Source: CAZPRY01 sp964589175
GTDB lineage: Bacteria; Fidelibacterota; UBA2242
Direction: 5' to 3'
NCBI GenBank assembly: GCA_964589175.1
Contig: CAZPRY010000019.1
Location: 1 to 64,000, forward strand
Length of the DNA: 64,000 bases
Part shown: in pieces, positions 42,503 through 52,298 of the stretch
Layout: each line of letters starts with the position of its first letter
Position numbering within the stretch: position 1 is the first letter of the stretch
Position numbers and translations under genes: made by a program
Notes under the pieces: model-generated
What the model saw: the letters and a program-made list of their open reading frames with translations, nothing else
What the model was told of the DNA's origin: nothing
Databases searched by the model: none

Positions 42503-45106
42503 TTATTTTGACAGGGTGAAATAAATGGTGGTGCCTTTATTGATCCGGCTCTCGGCCCAAACCCGGCCGCCGTGCCGGTTGATAATACGCTGTACACTGG
42601 CCAGCCCGATACCGGTGCCTTCAAATTCACGGTCCGTATGCAGGCGTTGGAACGGGCCGAATAATTTGTCGGCGTATTTCATATCGAATCCGGTGCCGTT
42701 GTCACGAATGAAATAGACCGTTTCGGCATCCTTCTCCAGGCTCCCGATTTCAATCCTGGCGTGGGCGCGGTTGCGGGTAAATTTCCAGGCGTTGCCGATC
42801 AGGTTTTCAAGGGTGACCCGGAAGAGGGACGGATCGGCAAATAGGCTAACATTGGCCTGGATCGAAATGTCGACTTTCCGTTTCGGTTCGAGACGCTTGA
42901 ATTCGGTGATAATTTCCTGAGCCATGGTTCCGAAATCAAGCCAGGTTCTATTCTGTGCCTGGCGGGAAAGCCGGGACAGCGCCAGCAGATCGTCGATCAA
43001 GCGGGACATTCGCTGCGAAGCCGCGCGGATTCGATTCAGGGTAGCAATGCCCTCTTTGTTCAATTGATCGGAAAAATCTTCGACGAGTACCTGGCTGAAG
43101 CCATCGATCCCGCGCAGGGGGGCGCGCAGATCGTGCGAGACCGAGTAGGCGAAGGCCTCAAGTTCGCGGTTGGCCGTCTCATAGCGCAGGTTGGCCTTCT
43201 CGAGTTCCGCGCGGTACTCATTCACATCTTCCAGTAAAAAAGTCAGGGCTTTTTGCGAATCCTGCAGGCTTCGGGTTTTCTCCTCCAATTCCTGCGTTCG
43301 ATCCCTGACCATGTTTTCCAGATTTTCGGAATAATGTTTGATTTTTTCATCGGCAGCTTTACGATGAATCAGCTTCCACATCCCATCCATCAGCAAGGTA
43401 AAATGCTGAATATCTTCATCCCCGAATTGATCTTTGTGGCCGCCGATTCCGGCGATAGCGAATATCCGGCCGTTCTCAACCTCGGGCAGATGAAGCGACT
43501 GTTTCAGATCGATTGCTTTGTCACAGTATTCGGAGAGGAGTATGCTCAGTTCGGTCGAATCGTCCAGAGTGAAAGCCCGGGCCGAGAGAGGGATCGATTT
43601 CCAGAATTGTGTATTTTCCAGGCGCTTATCGGAACCGGGATCGGGCAGCTTGATATTCTCGGCACAGGTGGTGAATCGAATATGGAGGGTTTTCGGAGAC
43701 TGGTCCTCATCCAGTTGCAGGATATAACCGAGATCGCAATCGGTTATTCGCAAACAGGTATCCAGGCTGAAGTCGATAATATTTATATCAGACTCGCGAA
43801 TCATTTGCGAAAGCCGGTAGAGGAATTCAAATTGTTCATGGCTTCTTTGCATCTGAGCCGCGTTCGCTTTTTGGGCACCGATATCCTGAATCTGTGTAAA
43901 AAAGAACTGCGGTTTCCCCGTTTCATCACGCAAAAGAGCCGTGTCCAGCCGAACGTGGAGTGCCCGGCCGTTTTTACGGATGTAGCGTTTTTCGATGCGT
44001 CCCTTCGATTCCGTACCGAAGATCAGATTCTGTACAATTTCGGCCCCGATTTGTCGATCATCCGGATGGGTGATATCCTGAAATGTGAGCCGATATAACT
44101 CCTCTGGGCGATAATCCAGCATATCGCAAAAGGCCTGGTTGACGCGCTCAAAATAGCCGTCCATTTTTACCATGACCATGCCGATCGGAGCGTCATCGAT
44201 CGCGCGGGACAAGAGCAACCTGGCCTCGTTCAACTCTTGCGTACGCTCGGCTACCAGTTTTTCAAGGTTGCTCTGATACTCTTCCAGTTGTGTTTGGGCG
44301 AGTCTGCGGCTGCTGATCTCCCGGGAAAGTTCGGAGCCGATTTTCTCCATTTCCTCGACGGACTGGGCCAGCAATTCCAGCGGTTTCTCACTGTCGAGTC
44401 TGAGGTCATACTGAAATTGTTCTCTCGATAACTGGCGCAGCCTGCGGATAGTATTATCGATCGGCACGGAAATCGTGTGCTGGATGAGATAGGCCAGAAA
44501 AATGCTGATTAGCATAAAAACGGCTGCAATCAGAACCAGGCTATGGGAGGTCGTCTTATTGATCGATTCCGCCTGTTGTCGGTAAAAAACGGCTCTGTCG
44601 TTTGCGAATTCGATTATGTGGTTAATCCGGAAAAGGAGAGCATTAACGTGCTCGGTGCTGGTTCCTTTGATAATGTCAGTAGCCAGGCTGACATCTTCGC
44701 TTTGCCGCGCAAGGACGGCCTCTTCTCTGATATCCCTCCATTCGGAGAGGAGCCTGATGGCAGCGTTAACATCGGCCGGATCGCCTAGATATTTTTGGGC
44801 AATGATCTCGAATTGCGCATAGACGTTTTTTTCGCGAATATCCAGGTCGTAATTAAGCTTCTCCAGCGCCTCCCAATTACCAGCCTCGGGAATCTCCTTC
44901 ATCGAGCGGTCCATGCTGAGAATATTGGATTTTATTTCCAGAATCGTCTTGCTGACGGTGAAGGGGTGATCGAAAATATTGCTCGTTATCTGGGCCGCCT
45001 TCCTCGATTGAAGGACCGCTACCAGGCTGATCGAAAAGACAAACAGGATCGTTACCGTGAATCCTAATGAAATAATCTTCGCGATACTGGTGTATCTTGG
45101 TTTCAT
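42503..45106 (-). CDS. Membrane sensor histidine kinase with PAS and GAF domains
   Basis: In this 867-residue kinase two membrane helices (about 10-31 and 190-212) enclose a periplasmic helical sensor of about 155 residues. A HAMP-like linker (IRRLRQLSREQF), a coiled coil, a PAS/PAC domain (about 300-420) and a GAF-like domain (about 430-580) follow. The kinase core has the phytochrome-type HisKA AYSVSHDLRAPLRGID (His658) and an HATPase with GTGFDMKYADKLFGPF and GTGIGLASVQRIINRHGG. The stop is 11 bases from the Rcp1-like receiver, its probable partner. The signal is unknown; four-helix periplasmic sensors of this kind bind small molecules. Confidence 0.9.
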   Translation of the reverse strand: MKPRYTSIAKIISLGFTVTILFVFSISLVAVLQSRKAAQITSNIFDHPFTVSKTILEIKSNILSMDRSMKEIPEAGNWEALEKLNYDLDIREKNVYAQFEIIAQKYLGDPADVNAAIRLLSEWRDIREEAVLARQSEDVSLATDIIKGTSTEHVNALLFRINHIIEFANDRAVFYRQQAESINKTTSHSLVLIAAVFMLISIFLAYLIQHTISVPIDNTIRRLRQLSREQFQYDLRLDSEKPLELLAQSVEEMEKIGSELSREISSRRLAQTQLEEYQSNLEKLVAERTQELNEARLLLSRAIDDAPIGMVMVKMDGYFERVNQAFCDMLDYRPEELYRLTFQDITHPDDRQIGAEIVQNLIFGTESKGRIEKRYIRKNGRALHVRLDTALLRDETGKPQFFFTQIQDIGAQKANAAQMQRSHEQFEFLYRLSQMIRESDINIIDFSLDTCLRITDCDLGYILQLDEDQSPKTLHIRFTTCAENIKLPDPGSDKRLENTQFWKSIPLSARAFTLDDSTELSILLSEYCDKAIDLKQSLHLPEVENGRIFAIAGIGGHKDQFGDEDIQHFTLLMDGMWKLIHRKAADEKIKHYSENLENMVRDRTQELEEKTRSLQDSQKALTFLLEDVNEYRAELEKANLRYETANRELEAFAYSVSHDLRAPLRGIDGFSQVLVEDFSDQLNKEGIATLNRIRAASQRMSRLIDDLLALSRLSRQAQNRTWLDFGTMAQEIITEFKRLEPKRKVDISIQANVSLFADPSLFRVTLENLIGNAWKFTRNRAHARIEIGSLEKDAETVYFIRDNGTGFDMKYADKLFGPFQRLHTDREFEGTGIGLASVQRIINRHGGRVWAESRINKGTTIYFTLSK

Positions 45107-45210
45107 AGTCTATTTCTGGTCGTAGATTTTTGTATTCGATCTATCGATCCGGTACTTCTTGACAGCGATTTGTCCGTTGAACTGCGCCGAATTTTGGGCG
45201 ATATCATTCA

Positions 45211-47673
45211 CTATTGATCTGCCTTTTTTGCGGATGTTTCCGGTACGGATACCGGGATCAGGCGCTCTTCCAGCGCTTTGATCTTTTGCTTTAATTCGTT
45301 GATTCTGAATTCCCTCCCGACAAACAGTTTATTGAAACGCTCCAGTTCAAGATTTTTCTCGGCAAGTTCTTTGGTGCGTTCCTTGACCAGCTCTTCCAGA
45401 TGCTCACGGTATGCTTTCAATTCTTCTTCGGCTCGTTTTCGTGTGGTCGTATTTTGTACAGTGGAGATCATCAGATTCTGATCGATTATGGGGATGTTTA
45501 TGGCTGTCACATATCGCTCTTCCCCGGTACTGGCAACAATTTTCAGATCATCCCATACCATCCGGTCCGGATCGCCGCTTTGCATATCGACAATAATCTG
45601 CGATTTCATTTTTTTGCGGTAGTCCGGATCAGAAAATACTTTATCGAAAAATATACTGACATTGGATAGAACATCCCTGGACCACCCGTATATTTCTTCA
45701 AACCGGGTGTTCATATATTTGACATTGCCATCATCAATCGTATTCAAAGCAAATCCGATCGGCATTTTATCCAGAATCGATTCGATATATTCATTTCGTT
45801 TTTGGAGTTCTTCGAAAATCTTTTTGCGTTCAGTGATGTCCGTATGAACCGAAAGAAGTACTTTACCAAAGGAAGGGTGGTCGAATATCGTGACTCTGGC
45901 AAAGCACCAGAAAGGAGTTCCGTCTTTTTTGATATTCCTGACTTCGCCTTCCCAGATACCATTTTTTTTCAGAGATGTGATGATTTTTTGGGCCGTTTTC
46001 TCCGGGCTTAGGTCAGTGGGAGCATTGACGATTGAAACGTGTTTTCCCAGCATCTCTTCGGGAGCGTAGCCGAACATCCGCTCGAATTCCGGGTTCGTGT
46101 AGACGATGAGGTTGTCCTTGGCCCGGATAAGATAAACCGCCTCCAGCATATTGGCCATGATCTCGCTCTGTAATCGAATCTTTTCTTCGACCTGCTTGCG
46201 CTCCGTGATATCTCTGAAAACGGCAGTGATTCCGATTGAACCGGGTTCCCTCGGAATACTGATTTCCAGTACCCGGTTGTTAAAACCCAACTCAAAGTGA
46301 TCTACGGAATTACCGGATAGGAAATGCTTGATCGATCCCAATACCCGGGGGATATCTTTGACAGTCAGAAATTTTTTAGCCAGCGAAGCGGCATTTTTGC
46401 CGATCAATTCCTCTCGGGCAATTCCGGTAAGAATAGTCAGCATTTTGTTCGCCTCGATGACGTTTCCTTTGTTATCCAGGTAGACAATACCATCAGCGGC
46501 GCTATTGAAAATCGAAATAAATTTTTCCTCGCTCTTTCTGATCGCATCTTCCGCGCTAATACGTTCGGTAATATCGTGGGCAACGGCATACGTCAGGCCC
46601 AGCGCCGGAACGGGATGGGACGCCCAGTCAAGCCATCGATAAGATCCATCTTTGCAGCGATAGCGGTTGCTGAAGTTGATCACCTCATGGCCCTTTTGTA
46701 ACTCTTCCACAATCTTTTTTTCCGTTTTCGATCGATCGTCGGGATGGATGAATTCCAGGAAAGGGCGTTTCAGGAGATCCGATTCCGAATAGCCCAGCAA
46801 CCTTTCGAAGGCCGGATTAATTTTTATAAAAGTGGCCGTCTTGAGATCGGCAATGCAGATCATGTCCATGGACATGTTGAAGATACCTCTTAATTCCTCC
46901 TCTATACGCTTGCTCTCCGTAATATCCCGTGCGGAAGATAATGCGCCGGTCATATTACCCTTTGTGTTCCGTAAAACCCGGCACCACCAGGCTAACAATC
47001 TTTTTTGACCGTCTCTGCGGCGTTGCCAGCTTTCAAGATAAATCAGGTCCTCCCGGCCATTGAAAAGCGGCTGAATGACATGATAGGTTTGCTGCTCGCC
47101 TTCGAAATAGTCTTGGGCTTCTTTTCCGACAACGTCATCGCCGAAAAACTCCAATCCGGCCGGATTGGCCCATGAATAGACTTTATTGTTATCAACTTCC
47201 ATGATGATGTCGGGTACAGCGCTCAGGATTGCTTCATTTTTATGAGTAGCTTCCCAAAGTGCTTGCTCGGCGATTTTATGCTCGGTGATATCCTGAAAGG
47301 TGCCGTACACTCGGACACATTTACCATTTTCACGAACCGCTTTTCCCAGGGCCCGGCACCATTTGATTTTGCCTTTCGCCGTCTTTAGGCGGGCCTCGAA
47401 ATCGAGTGGTATGTCATCCTCAATCAATCTGCGCATCGATTCTACGATTATTGGCCGATCTTCCGGCAGATAGAAGGACACATGCTCATCAGGCCCGGGG
47501 ACCGGATTATCATAGTCGATTTCCACGATGTCATAGGTGCCCTTGGTCCATTTGGCCCGGCGTGTGATCAGGTCCATTTCCCAGCCGCCGATTTTGGCGA
47601 TCCGGCCCACTTCATCCAGCAATTCATGGCTTTTCAGCAGATCATTGTTGTTCATTAAGTCTCTATTTAGCAT
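45211..47673 (-). CDS. Multi-PAS sensor protein without kinase domain
   Basis: The 820-residue protein consists of about six PAS/PAC modules in series (PAC ends such as FQDITEHK, SARDITESK, VAHDITERI, VFRDITERK and VHTDITERK). It ends in a coiled coil (ERTKELAEKN to the C-terminus). HisKA, HATPase, GGDEF and EAL domains are all absent. The reading frame ends naturally and no kinase fragment lies in the 104 bases before the next gene, so this is not a frameshift. It may act as a sensory adaptor for the kinase encoded next. GGAG precedes the ATG. Confidence 0.88.
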   Translation of the reverse strand: MLNRDLMNNNDLLKSHELLDEVGRIAKIGGWEMDLITRRAKWTKGTYDIVEIDYDNPVPGPDEHVSFYLPEDRPIIVESMRRLIEDDIPLDFEARLKTAKGKIKWCRALGKAVRENGKCVRVYGTFQDITEHKIAEQALWEATHKNEAILSAVPDIIMEVDNNKVYSWANPAGLEFFGDDVVGKEAQDYFEGEQQTYHVIQPLFNGREDLIYLESWQRRRDGQKRLLAWWCRVLRNTKGNMTGALSSARDITESKRIEEELRGIFNMSMDMICIADLKTATFIKINPAFERLLGYSESDLLKRPFLEFIHPDDRSKTEKKIVEELQKGHEVINFSNRYRCKDGSYRWLDWASHPVPALGLTYAVAHDITERISAEDAIRKSEEKFISIFNSAADGIVYLDNKGNVIEANKMLTILTGIAREELIGKNAASLAKKFLTVKDIPRVLGSIKHFLSGNSVDHFELGFNNRVLEISIPREPGSIGITAVFRDITERKQVEEKIRLQSEIMANMLEAVYLIRAKDNLIVYTNPEFERMFGYAPEEMLGKHVSIVNAPTDLSPEKTAQKIITSLKKNGIWEGEVRNIKKDGTPFWCFARVTIFDHPSFGKVLLSVHTDITERKKIFEELQKRNEYIESILDKMPIGFALNTIDDGNVKYMNTRFEEIYGWSRDVLSNVSIFFDKVFSDPDYRKKMKSQIIVDMQSGDPDRMVWDDLKIVASTGEERYVTAINIPIIDQNLMISTVQNTTTRKRAEEELKAYREHLEELVKERTKELAEKNLELERFNKLFVGREFRINELKQKIKALEERLIPVSVPETSAKKADQ

Positions 47674-47835
47674 ATATCTCCGTTAGGATTTCAGGAATTT
47701 TAAAGGTGCGGTAAATCATATGAAATTTGAGATTCTCCCCCTGATTTCGTTACAATATCAGTCGTGACCGGTCTCTGATGGATGACTACCAGAATCGTCG
47801 ACAGAAAATCCTTATAGATTGTTACTTTGTTTATA

Positions 47836-48705
47836 TTAGAGAGTCGAGGACAAAACGTCGCCAATCTCCGCGGGGTTCCCAACAACATGGATTCCCGCCT
47901 TTTGCAGCACTTTTATTTTTTCCTGGGCGGTCCCCCGGCCTCCCGAGATAATGGCGCCGGCGTGCCCCATGCGTCTTCCTGGGGGCGCCGTCGATCCGGC
48001 GACGAAGGCAATCACCGGTTTAGAGAATTTTTTGGAAACGAAATCGGCCACTTCCTCTTCGGCATTTCCGCCGATTTCACCGATCAGAATCACGGCTTCC
48101 GTCTGTTCGTCTTCTTCGAAGAGGGGCAGCAGGTCGACAAAAGTAGTACCGATGACCGGATCGCCGCCGATCCCGACGCAGGTCGACTGGCCCAGACCCC
48201 GGGCCGTGACCTGTGAAACGGCTTCGTAAGTCAGCGTGCCACTGCGTGAAACGATGCCGATCGAGCCCTCCCGGTGAATGAAGCCGGGCATGATTCCGAT
48301 TTTCGATTTACCCGGTGAAATGACCCCCGGACAGTTGGGTCCGATCAGACGGGTTTTGGTTTTCTTCAGACGATAGATGACTTTGCACATGTCCTGGATG
48401 GGAATTCCCTCGGAGATGCAGGCGACCAGTTCCAGCCCGGCATCGGCCGCTTCCAGAATTGCATCCGCGGCAAAGCGCGGCGGTACGAAGATCACGCTGG
48501 CGGTCGCGCCGGTTTCCTTTGCGGCTTCACGCACGGCATCGAAAATGGGAAGTCCGTGTTCCGATTTCTGGCCGCCTTTACCGGGTGTTATGCCGCCAAC
48601 AATTTGGGTTCCATACTGCAGCATCTGCCCGGTATGGAAAGCGCCTTCCTTCCCGGTGATCCCCTGTACGAGCACACGTGTATTTTTCTCTATCAGAATA
48701 CTCAT
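47836..48705 (-). CDS. sucD: Succinate-CoA ligase, alpha subunit
   Basis: The alpha subunit binds CoA and carries the phosphohistidine. The 289-residue product has the CoA-binding start TRVLVQGITGKEGAFHT, the block GPNCPGVISPGKSKIGIMPG, and MGHAGAIISGGRGTA with the catalytic His. It follows sucC by 12 bases with a strong GGAGGAG. The enzyme interconverts succinyl-CoA and succinate with ATP or GTP, joining the 2-oxoglutarate oxidoreductase step to the fumarate reductase step encoded in the large operon 8 kb away. Confidence 0.96.
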   Translation of the reverse strand: MSILIEKNTRVLVQGITGKEGAFHTGQMLQYGTQIVGGITPGKGGQKSEHGLPIFDAVREAAKETGATASVIFVPPRFAADAILEAADAGLELVACISEGIPIQDMCKVIYRLKKTKTRLIGPNCPGVISPGKSKIGIMPGFIHREGSIGIVSRSGTLTYEAVSQVTARGLGQSTCVGIGGDPVIGTTFVDLLPLFEEDEQTEAVILIGEIGGNAEEEVADFVSKKFSKPVIAFVAGSTAPPGRRMGHAGAIISGGRGTAQEKIKVLQKAGIHVVGNPAEIGDVLSSTL

Positions 48706-48717
48706 TGCTCTCCTCCG

Positions 48718-49878
48718 TCAACTAATCGTGGCCGCGACGGCCATTTGGGCGGCTTCCTTAAATGTGTTGGCTACCTTGAAATCCAGGCTGGATTCACCCA
48801 ATATTTTCCGGGCTAATTCGGCATTGGTGCCTTCCAGCCGGATTACCACCGGGACCTGCACCCGGACCGTTTCGAGGGCTTCCAGGATGCCCAGCGCCAC
48901 TCGATCACAGCGCACGATCCCCCCGAAAATGTTGATCAGGATGGCTTTGACATTGGGATCCGAACTCAATACACGAAAACCATTGGCAATTGTATGCGGG
49001 GAAGCAACCCCGCCCACATCCAGGAAATTGGCGGGCTTGCCCTCCTGAAGTTTGATCAGGTCCATGGTCGCCATGGCCAGGCCCGCACCGTTTACCATGC
49101 AGCCGACATTTCCATCCAGACGGATGTAATTTAGTTTGTACTTGGAGGCTTCTATTTCGGCTTCATCCTCTTCGCTTGGGTCGCGCAGTTCGGCTCGCTC
49201 GGGATGCCGGTAGGCGGCGTTGTCATCCAGGTTGATCTTGGCATCCAGGGCGATCACCTGTCCGTCTTCGGTAGTGACCAGCGGATTAATCTCCACGAGC
49301 GATGCATCGCTAGCGCAGAAGATCGTGTAGAGCCGGGCAAAAAAATCGACGAAACGGTTGAGCAGATTCCGGTCAGAAGTCAGGCGGCAGGCCACCCGGC
49401 GCAATTGGAACATCTCGAAACCGAATCCCGGAATCGCATATTCCTTAATTATTTTTTCGGGCATTTTCAGGGCAATCTTCTCGATCTCCATTCCGCCTTC
49501 GGTTGACACGATCAGGACCGGGGCGGCTTTCTGGCGGTCGATGATAATACTGGTGTAGAATTCACGGTCGATGCGGACGGCCTCTTCGATGAGTAAACGC
49601 CGAACGATTTTCCCTGCCTTCCCGGTCTGGGCCGTGACGAGGCGTTGGCCGAGAATCGCATCAACCGCAGCGATTGCCTCTGCGTTGTTTTTGACAAGTT
49701 TTACGCCGCCACCCTTACCCCGGCCGCCGGCATGGATCTGGGCCTTGATCACGCAGGGGTAGCCCAGTTCGGCCGCCACGGCGAGGGCCTCGTTTTTGCT
49801 GAAAGCAGGTTTTCCCCGCGGGACTGCCAGATCGAAGTTCCGGAAAATCGCTTTCGCCTGGTACTCATGGATTTTCAT
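48718..49878 (-). CDS. sucC: Succinate-CoA ligase, beta subunit
   Basis: This ATP-grasp subunit of 386 residues binds the nucleotide and succinate. It begins MKIHEYQAKAIFRNFDLAVPRG, followed by VIKAQIHAGGRGKGGGVKL. The C-terminal half has LEINPLV-type VEINPLVTTEDG and the GGIVRCDRVA loop. Length and order are standard. It is the first gene of the sucCD pair; the ATG at 49878 lacks a close ribosome site (AAGGGG lies about 13 bases away). Confidence 0.96.
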   Translation of the reverse strand: MKIHEYQAKAIFRNFDLAVPRGKPAFSKNEALAVAAELGYPCVIKAQIHAGGRGKGGGVKLVKNNAEAIAAVDAILGQRLVTAQTGKAGKIVRRLLIEEAVRIDREFYTSIIIDRQKAAPVLIVSTEGGMEIEKIALKMPEKIIKEYAIPGFGFEMFQLRRVACRLTSDRNLLNRFVDFFARLYTIFCASDASLVEINPLVTTEDGQVIALDAKINLDDNAAYRHPERAELRDPSEEDEAEIEASKYKLNYIRLDGNVGCMVNGAGLAMATMDLIKLQEGKPANFLDVGGVASPHTIANGFRVLSSDPNVKAILINIFGGIVRCDRVALGILEALETVRVQVPVVIRLEGTNAELARKILGESSLDFKVANTFKEAAQMAVAATIS

Positions 49879-50235
49879 GCGTATTATCTATCCCCTTCTC
49901 TAATTCCTGATCACAGCCGAACGGCCCAAGCGGGCGCATGGCTTCAATGTAAGCGGTTCAGTGAAACTTTGGCGCTGTATCAATACTTGGTGAATCAACA
50001 TAGATCTTATGATACCGTAAACCAGTCTCTGGGCTTTATTAATTAAAAAATAGAAAACAATCGATCAAATAACAAGTAGTTTGGCAACTGCTTGATACTC
50101 GATGATATTACTATTTTGGTGAAAGAGTGCGAAAGGGTCCGGTAAAAAAGAGGAATTTCCGGCGGAAACGGGGCGGCCGGTTCCAGAGTTGCGCCGTTTT
50201 TTGATAAAGTGTCCGGATTCCGTAAATTCCCCGCG
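49879..50235. other. Divergent intergenic region between sucC and the RNase HII fusion gene
   Basis: The 357 bases hold promoters for both directions. The middle (about 50030-50130) is AT-rich. I see no tRNA, no clear hairpin terminator and no convincing small gene. A GTG at 50209 could extend the RNase HII gene by nine residues but has no family support. Confidence 0.5.
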
Positions 50236-51225
50236 ATGAAAGTCCAACCCACACTGGCTAACGAAGAGGCTCTCTGGCGGCAGGGCAAAATCCATGTCGC
50301 CGGGATCGATGAAGCCGGACGCGGACCCCTGGCCGGGCCGGTAGTCGCAGCCGCCGTCGTTTTTGGCCCGGGATCGGAGATGATCGATCAGGTCCGCGAT
50401 TCAAAGCAATTGAGTGCTAAGATGCGCGAGCGACTCTACGATGAGATACGCGGGAAAGCCGCCGCGGTGGGCCTCGGAATCGTCGGACCGGAAGAGATCG
50501 ACCGCATTAACATTTTGCAGGCGACCTATAAGGCCATGCGCCAGGCGGTCGGACGGCTGGGCGTCAAGGCTGAACACCTGCTGGTGGACGGCCGGCCCAT
50601 ACCGGACAAAATATATCCGCAAACCGCAATTGTAGGGGGTGATCAAAGCTGCTATTCCATCGCCGCCGCCTCGATTATCGCGAAAGTATTTCGTGACCGG
50701 CTGATGCTGGAATATGCGCAGGTGCTTCCCGGCTACGGCTTCGAAAAGCATAAAGGCTACGGGACGCAGGTTCACCTGGCGGCGCTGCAGAAATTGAAGG
50801 CCAGCCCGATTCACCGCTATTCATTCCAACCCGTCCGGGAAAATCTGCCGAATTACGATCGGATCGAAAACCGGCGCGATCTGGGACGCATGGGTGAGGA
50901 TCAAGTCGCCTGTTACCTGCACAATAAAGGTTATAAAATTCTGGAACGCAACTTTCACCTGGGTGCCTACGGCGAACTGGATATCATCGTCCTGAAGGAC
51001 GATCAGTTATCTTTTGTTGAGGTTAAAACCCAGCGCCGCAAAGTGTTCGGTGAACCCGAAACCTGGGTGGACGAACGCAAAAGCCAGCAACTGGCGATGA
51101 TCGCAGAGGGCTATCTGGCCCGGCATCCCGAACTGGATGTGAATTGCCATTTCGATGTGGCCGGGGTCAAGATCGAAGGCGACAGGATCCGGATAAAGTA
51201 CATCCGGGACGCCTTCCGGCCTTAA
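50236..51225 (+). CDS. rnhB: Fused ribonuclease HII and YraN-family nuclease-like protein
   Basis: The chain of 329 residues joins two proteins that are normally separate. Residues 18-205 are RNase HII, which removes ribonucleotides from DNA; its four acidic residues can be placed at Asp25-Glu26 (GIDEAGRG), Asp118 (LLVDGRP) and Asp136 (GGDQSCYSIAAASIIAKV). Residues 215-329 are a full YraN/UPF0102 domain, with RMGEDQVACYLHNKGYKIL and the PD-(D/E)XK-like core GELDII (246-251) and FVEVKTQ (260-266). The linker is short and the frame is continuous, so this is a real fusion, not two misread genes. In many genomes rnhB and yraN are adjacent. I start at the ATG at 50236; no strong ribosome site is present. 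Confidence 0.93.
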   Translation: MKVQPTLANEEALWRQGKIHVAGIDEAGRGPLAGPVVAAAVVFGPGSEMIDQVRDSKQLSAKMRERLYDEIRGKAAAVGLGIVGPEEIDRINILQATYKAMRQAVGRLGVKAEHLLVDGRPIPDKIYPQTAIVGGDQSCYSIAAASIIAKVFRDRLMLEYAQVLPGYGFEKHKGYGTQVHLAALQKLKASPIHRYSFQPVRENLPNYDRIENRRDLGRMGEDQVACYLHNKGYKILERNFHLGAYGELDIIVLKDDQLSFVEVKTQRRKVFGEPETWVDERKSQQLAMIAEGYLARHPELDVNCHFDVAGVKIEGDRIRIKYIRDAFRP

Positions 51226-51438
51226 GAGCCATACATCTGATTTCCGCTTTCTTTGATACCGGACCCGGTCGAATATTTCGGATTCAAATCGCATCTTCAA
51301 GGTGCCGCGAGTCACACGAAGATTGTCTGTCATTGTAACGGCGTAGAATTTTATATCTCCATAAGGAGTAATCCATTAAATTCCCACGCTTTTAAATTGG
51401 AATAACAGAAAACATTTGCTATCAGGATAAATTCGAGT

Positions 51439-52281
51439 ATGAGTCAATTCTATAGAAAACAGAGACCGGATCGCAGTTTGCTGAAGAGACAGTTTCGTAT
51501 CTGGCTGCTTCTGGTCCTTTTTGCCCTGTTTATAAAAGTCTTTCTGGTCGATGCCTATGAGGTGCCGACGGCCTCCATGGAGAATACGATTCTGCGCGGA
51601 GACTTTCTCCTGGGTAAGAAATTTATCTACGGCGTCCGTCTGCCGGAACGCATCGGAATTCCCGGGACACCGATCGGAATTCGGACGGCCTCGAAACACC
51701 TGCCCGGCTTAAGGAAACCGGAAAAAGGCGATTTGATTATTTTTAAATTTCCGGTCGATCCATCTTTCAACTACGTCAAGCGCTGTATCGCCGGACCGGG
51801 GCAAACCGTTGAAATCCGTAAAGGCCAGGTCATGGTGGATCAGAAGCCATATCCGCTGCCGGGGAAAGGAATTCTAACCGGGAATTTCCTGGCGTCGCCG
51901 CTGCGCGAGCCGGATATTTTCCCTGAAGGAGCCGGCAACCGGGATTACTACGGACCGGTCCGCGTGCCCGCCAAAGGTGATATCCTGCGGCCGGGAGAAG
52001 TGAATATGGATATCATCAGGAATGTAGCGGAACTGGCCGGCCACCAGTTTGAAGCCACTTCGACCGAGATGTTCGTCGACGGAAAACTCGTTCCCTTTTA
52101 TGTGGTGGAGCAGGATCACTATTTCGTGATGGGCGACAACCGGCACGACAGTTACGACAGCCGCTACTGGGGATTTGTACCTTTTAATCTCGTGATCGGC
52201 AAGACCGGAATGATTTATTTTTCACGGGATAAATCCAGGCACAAGATTCGTTTGAATCGAATCTTCCGGATTCCCCGGTAA
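51439..52281 (+). CDS. lepB: Signal peptidase I, paralogue 1
   Basis: Membrane serine protease of 280 residues that removes signal peptides. One N-terminal helix (about 20-37) precedes the catalytic Ser46 in VPTASMENT; the general base is Lys114 in YVKRCIAGPGQ. Box E reads MGDNRHDSYDSRYWG. An insertion of about 85 residues between boxes D and E is shared with the paralogue at 53.9 kb. It lies 17 bases before hemW. Two active copies fit an organism with many exported proteins. Confidence 0.95.
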   Translation: MSQFYRKQRPDRSLLKRQFRIWLLLVLFALFIKVFLVDAYEVPTASMENTILRGDFLLGKKFIYGVRLPERIGIPGTPIGIRTASKHLPGLRKPEKGDLIIFKFPVDPSFNYVKRCIAGPGQTVEIRKGQVMVDQKPYPLPGKGILTGNFLASPLREPDIFPEGAGNRDYYGPVRVPAKGDILRPGEVNMDIIRNVAELAGHQFEATSTEMFVDGKLVPFYVVEQDHYFVMGDNRHDSYDSRYWGFVPFNLVIGKTGMIYFSRDKSRHKIRLNRIFRIPR

Positions 52282-52298
52282 ACACCTAACACCGCCCA

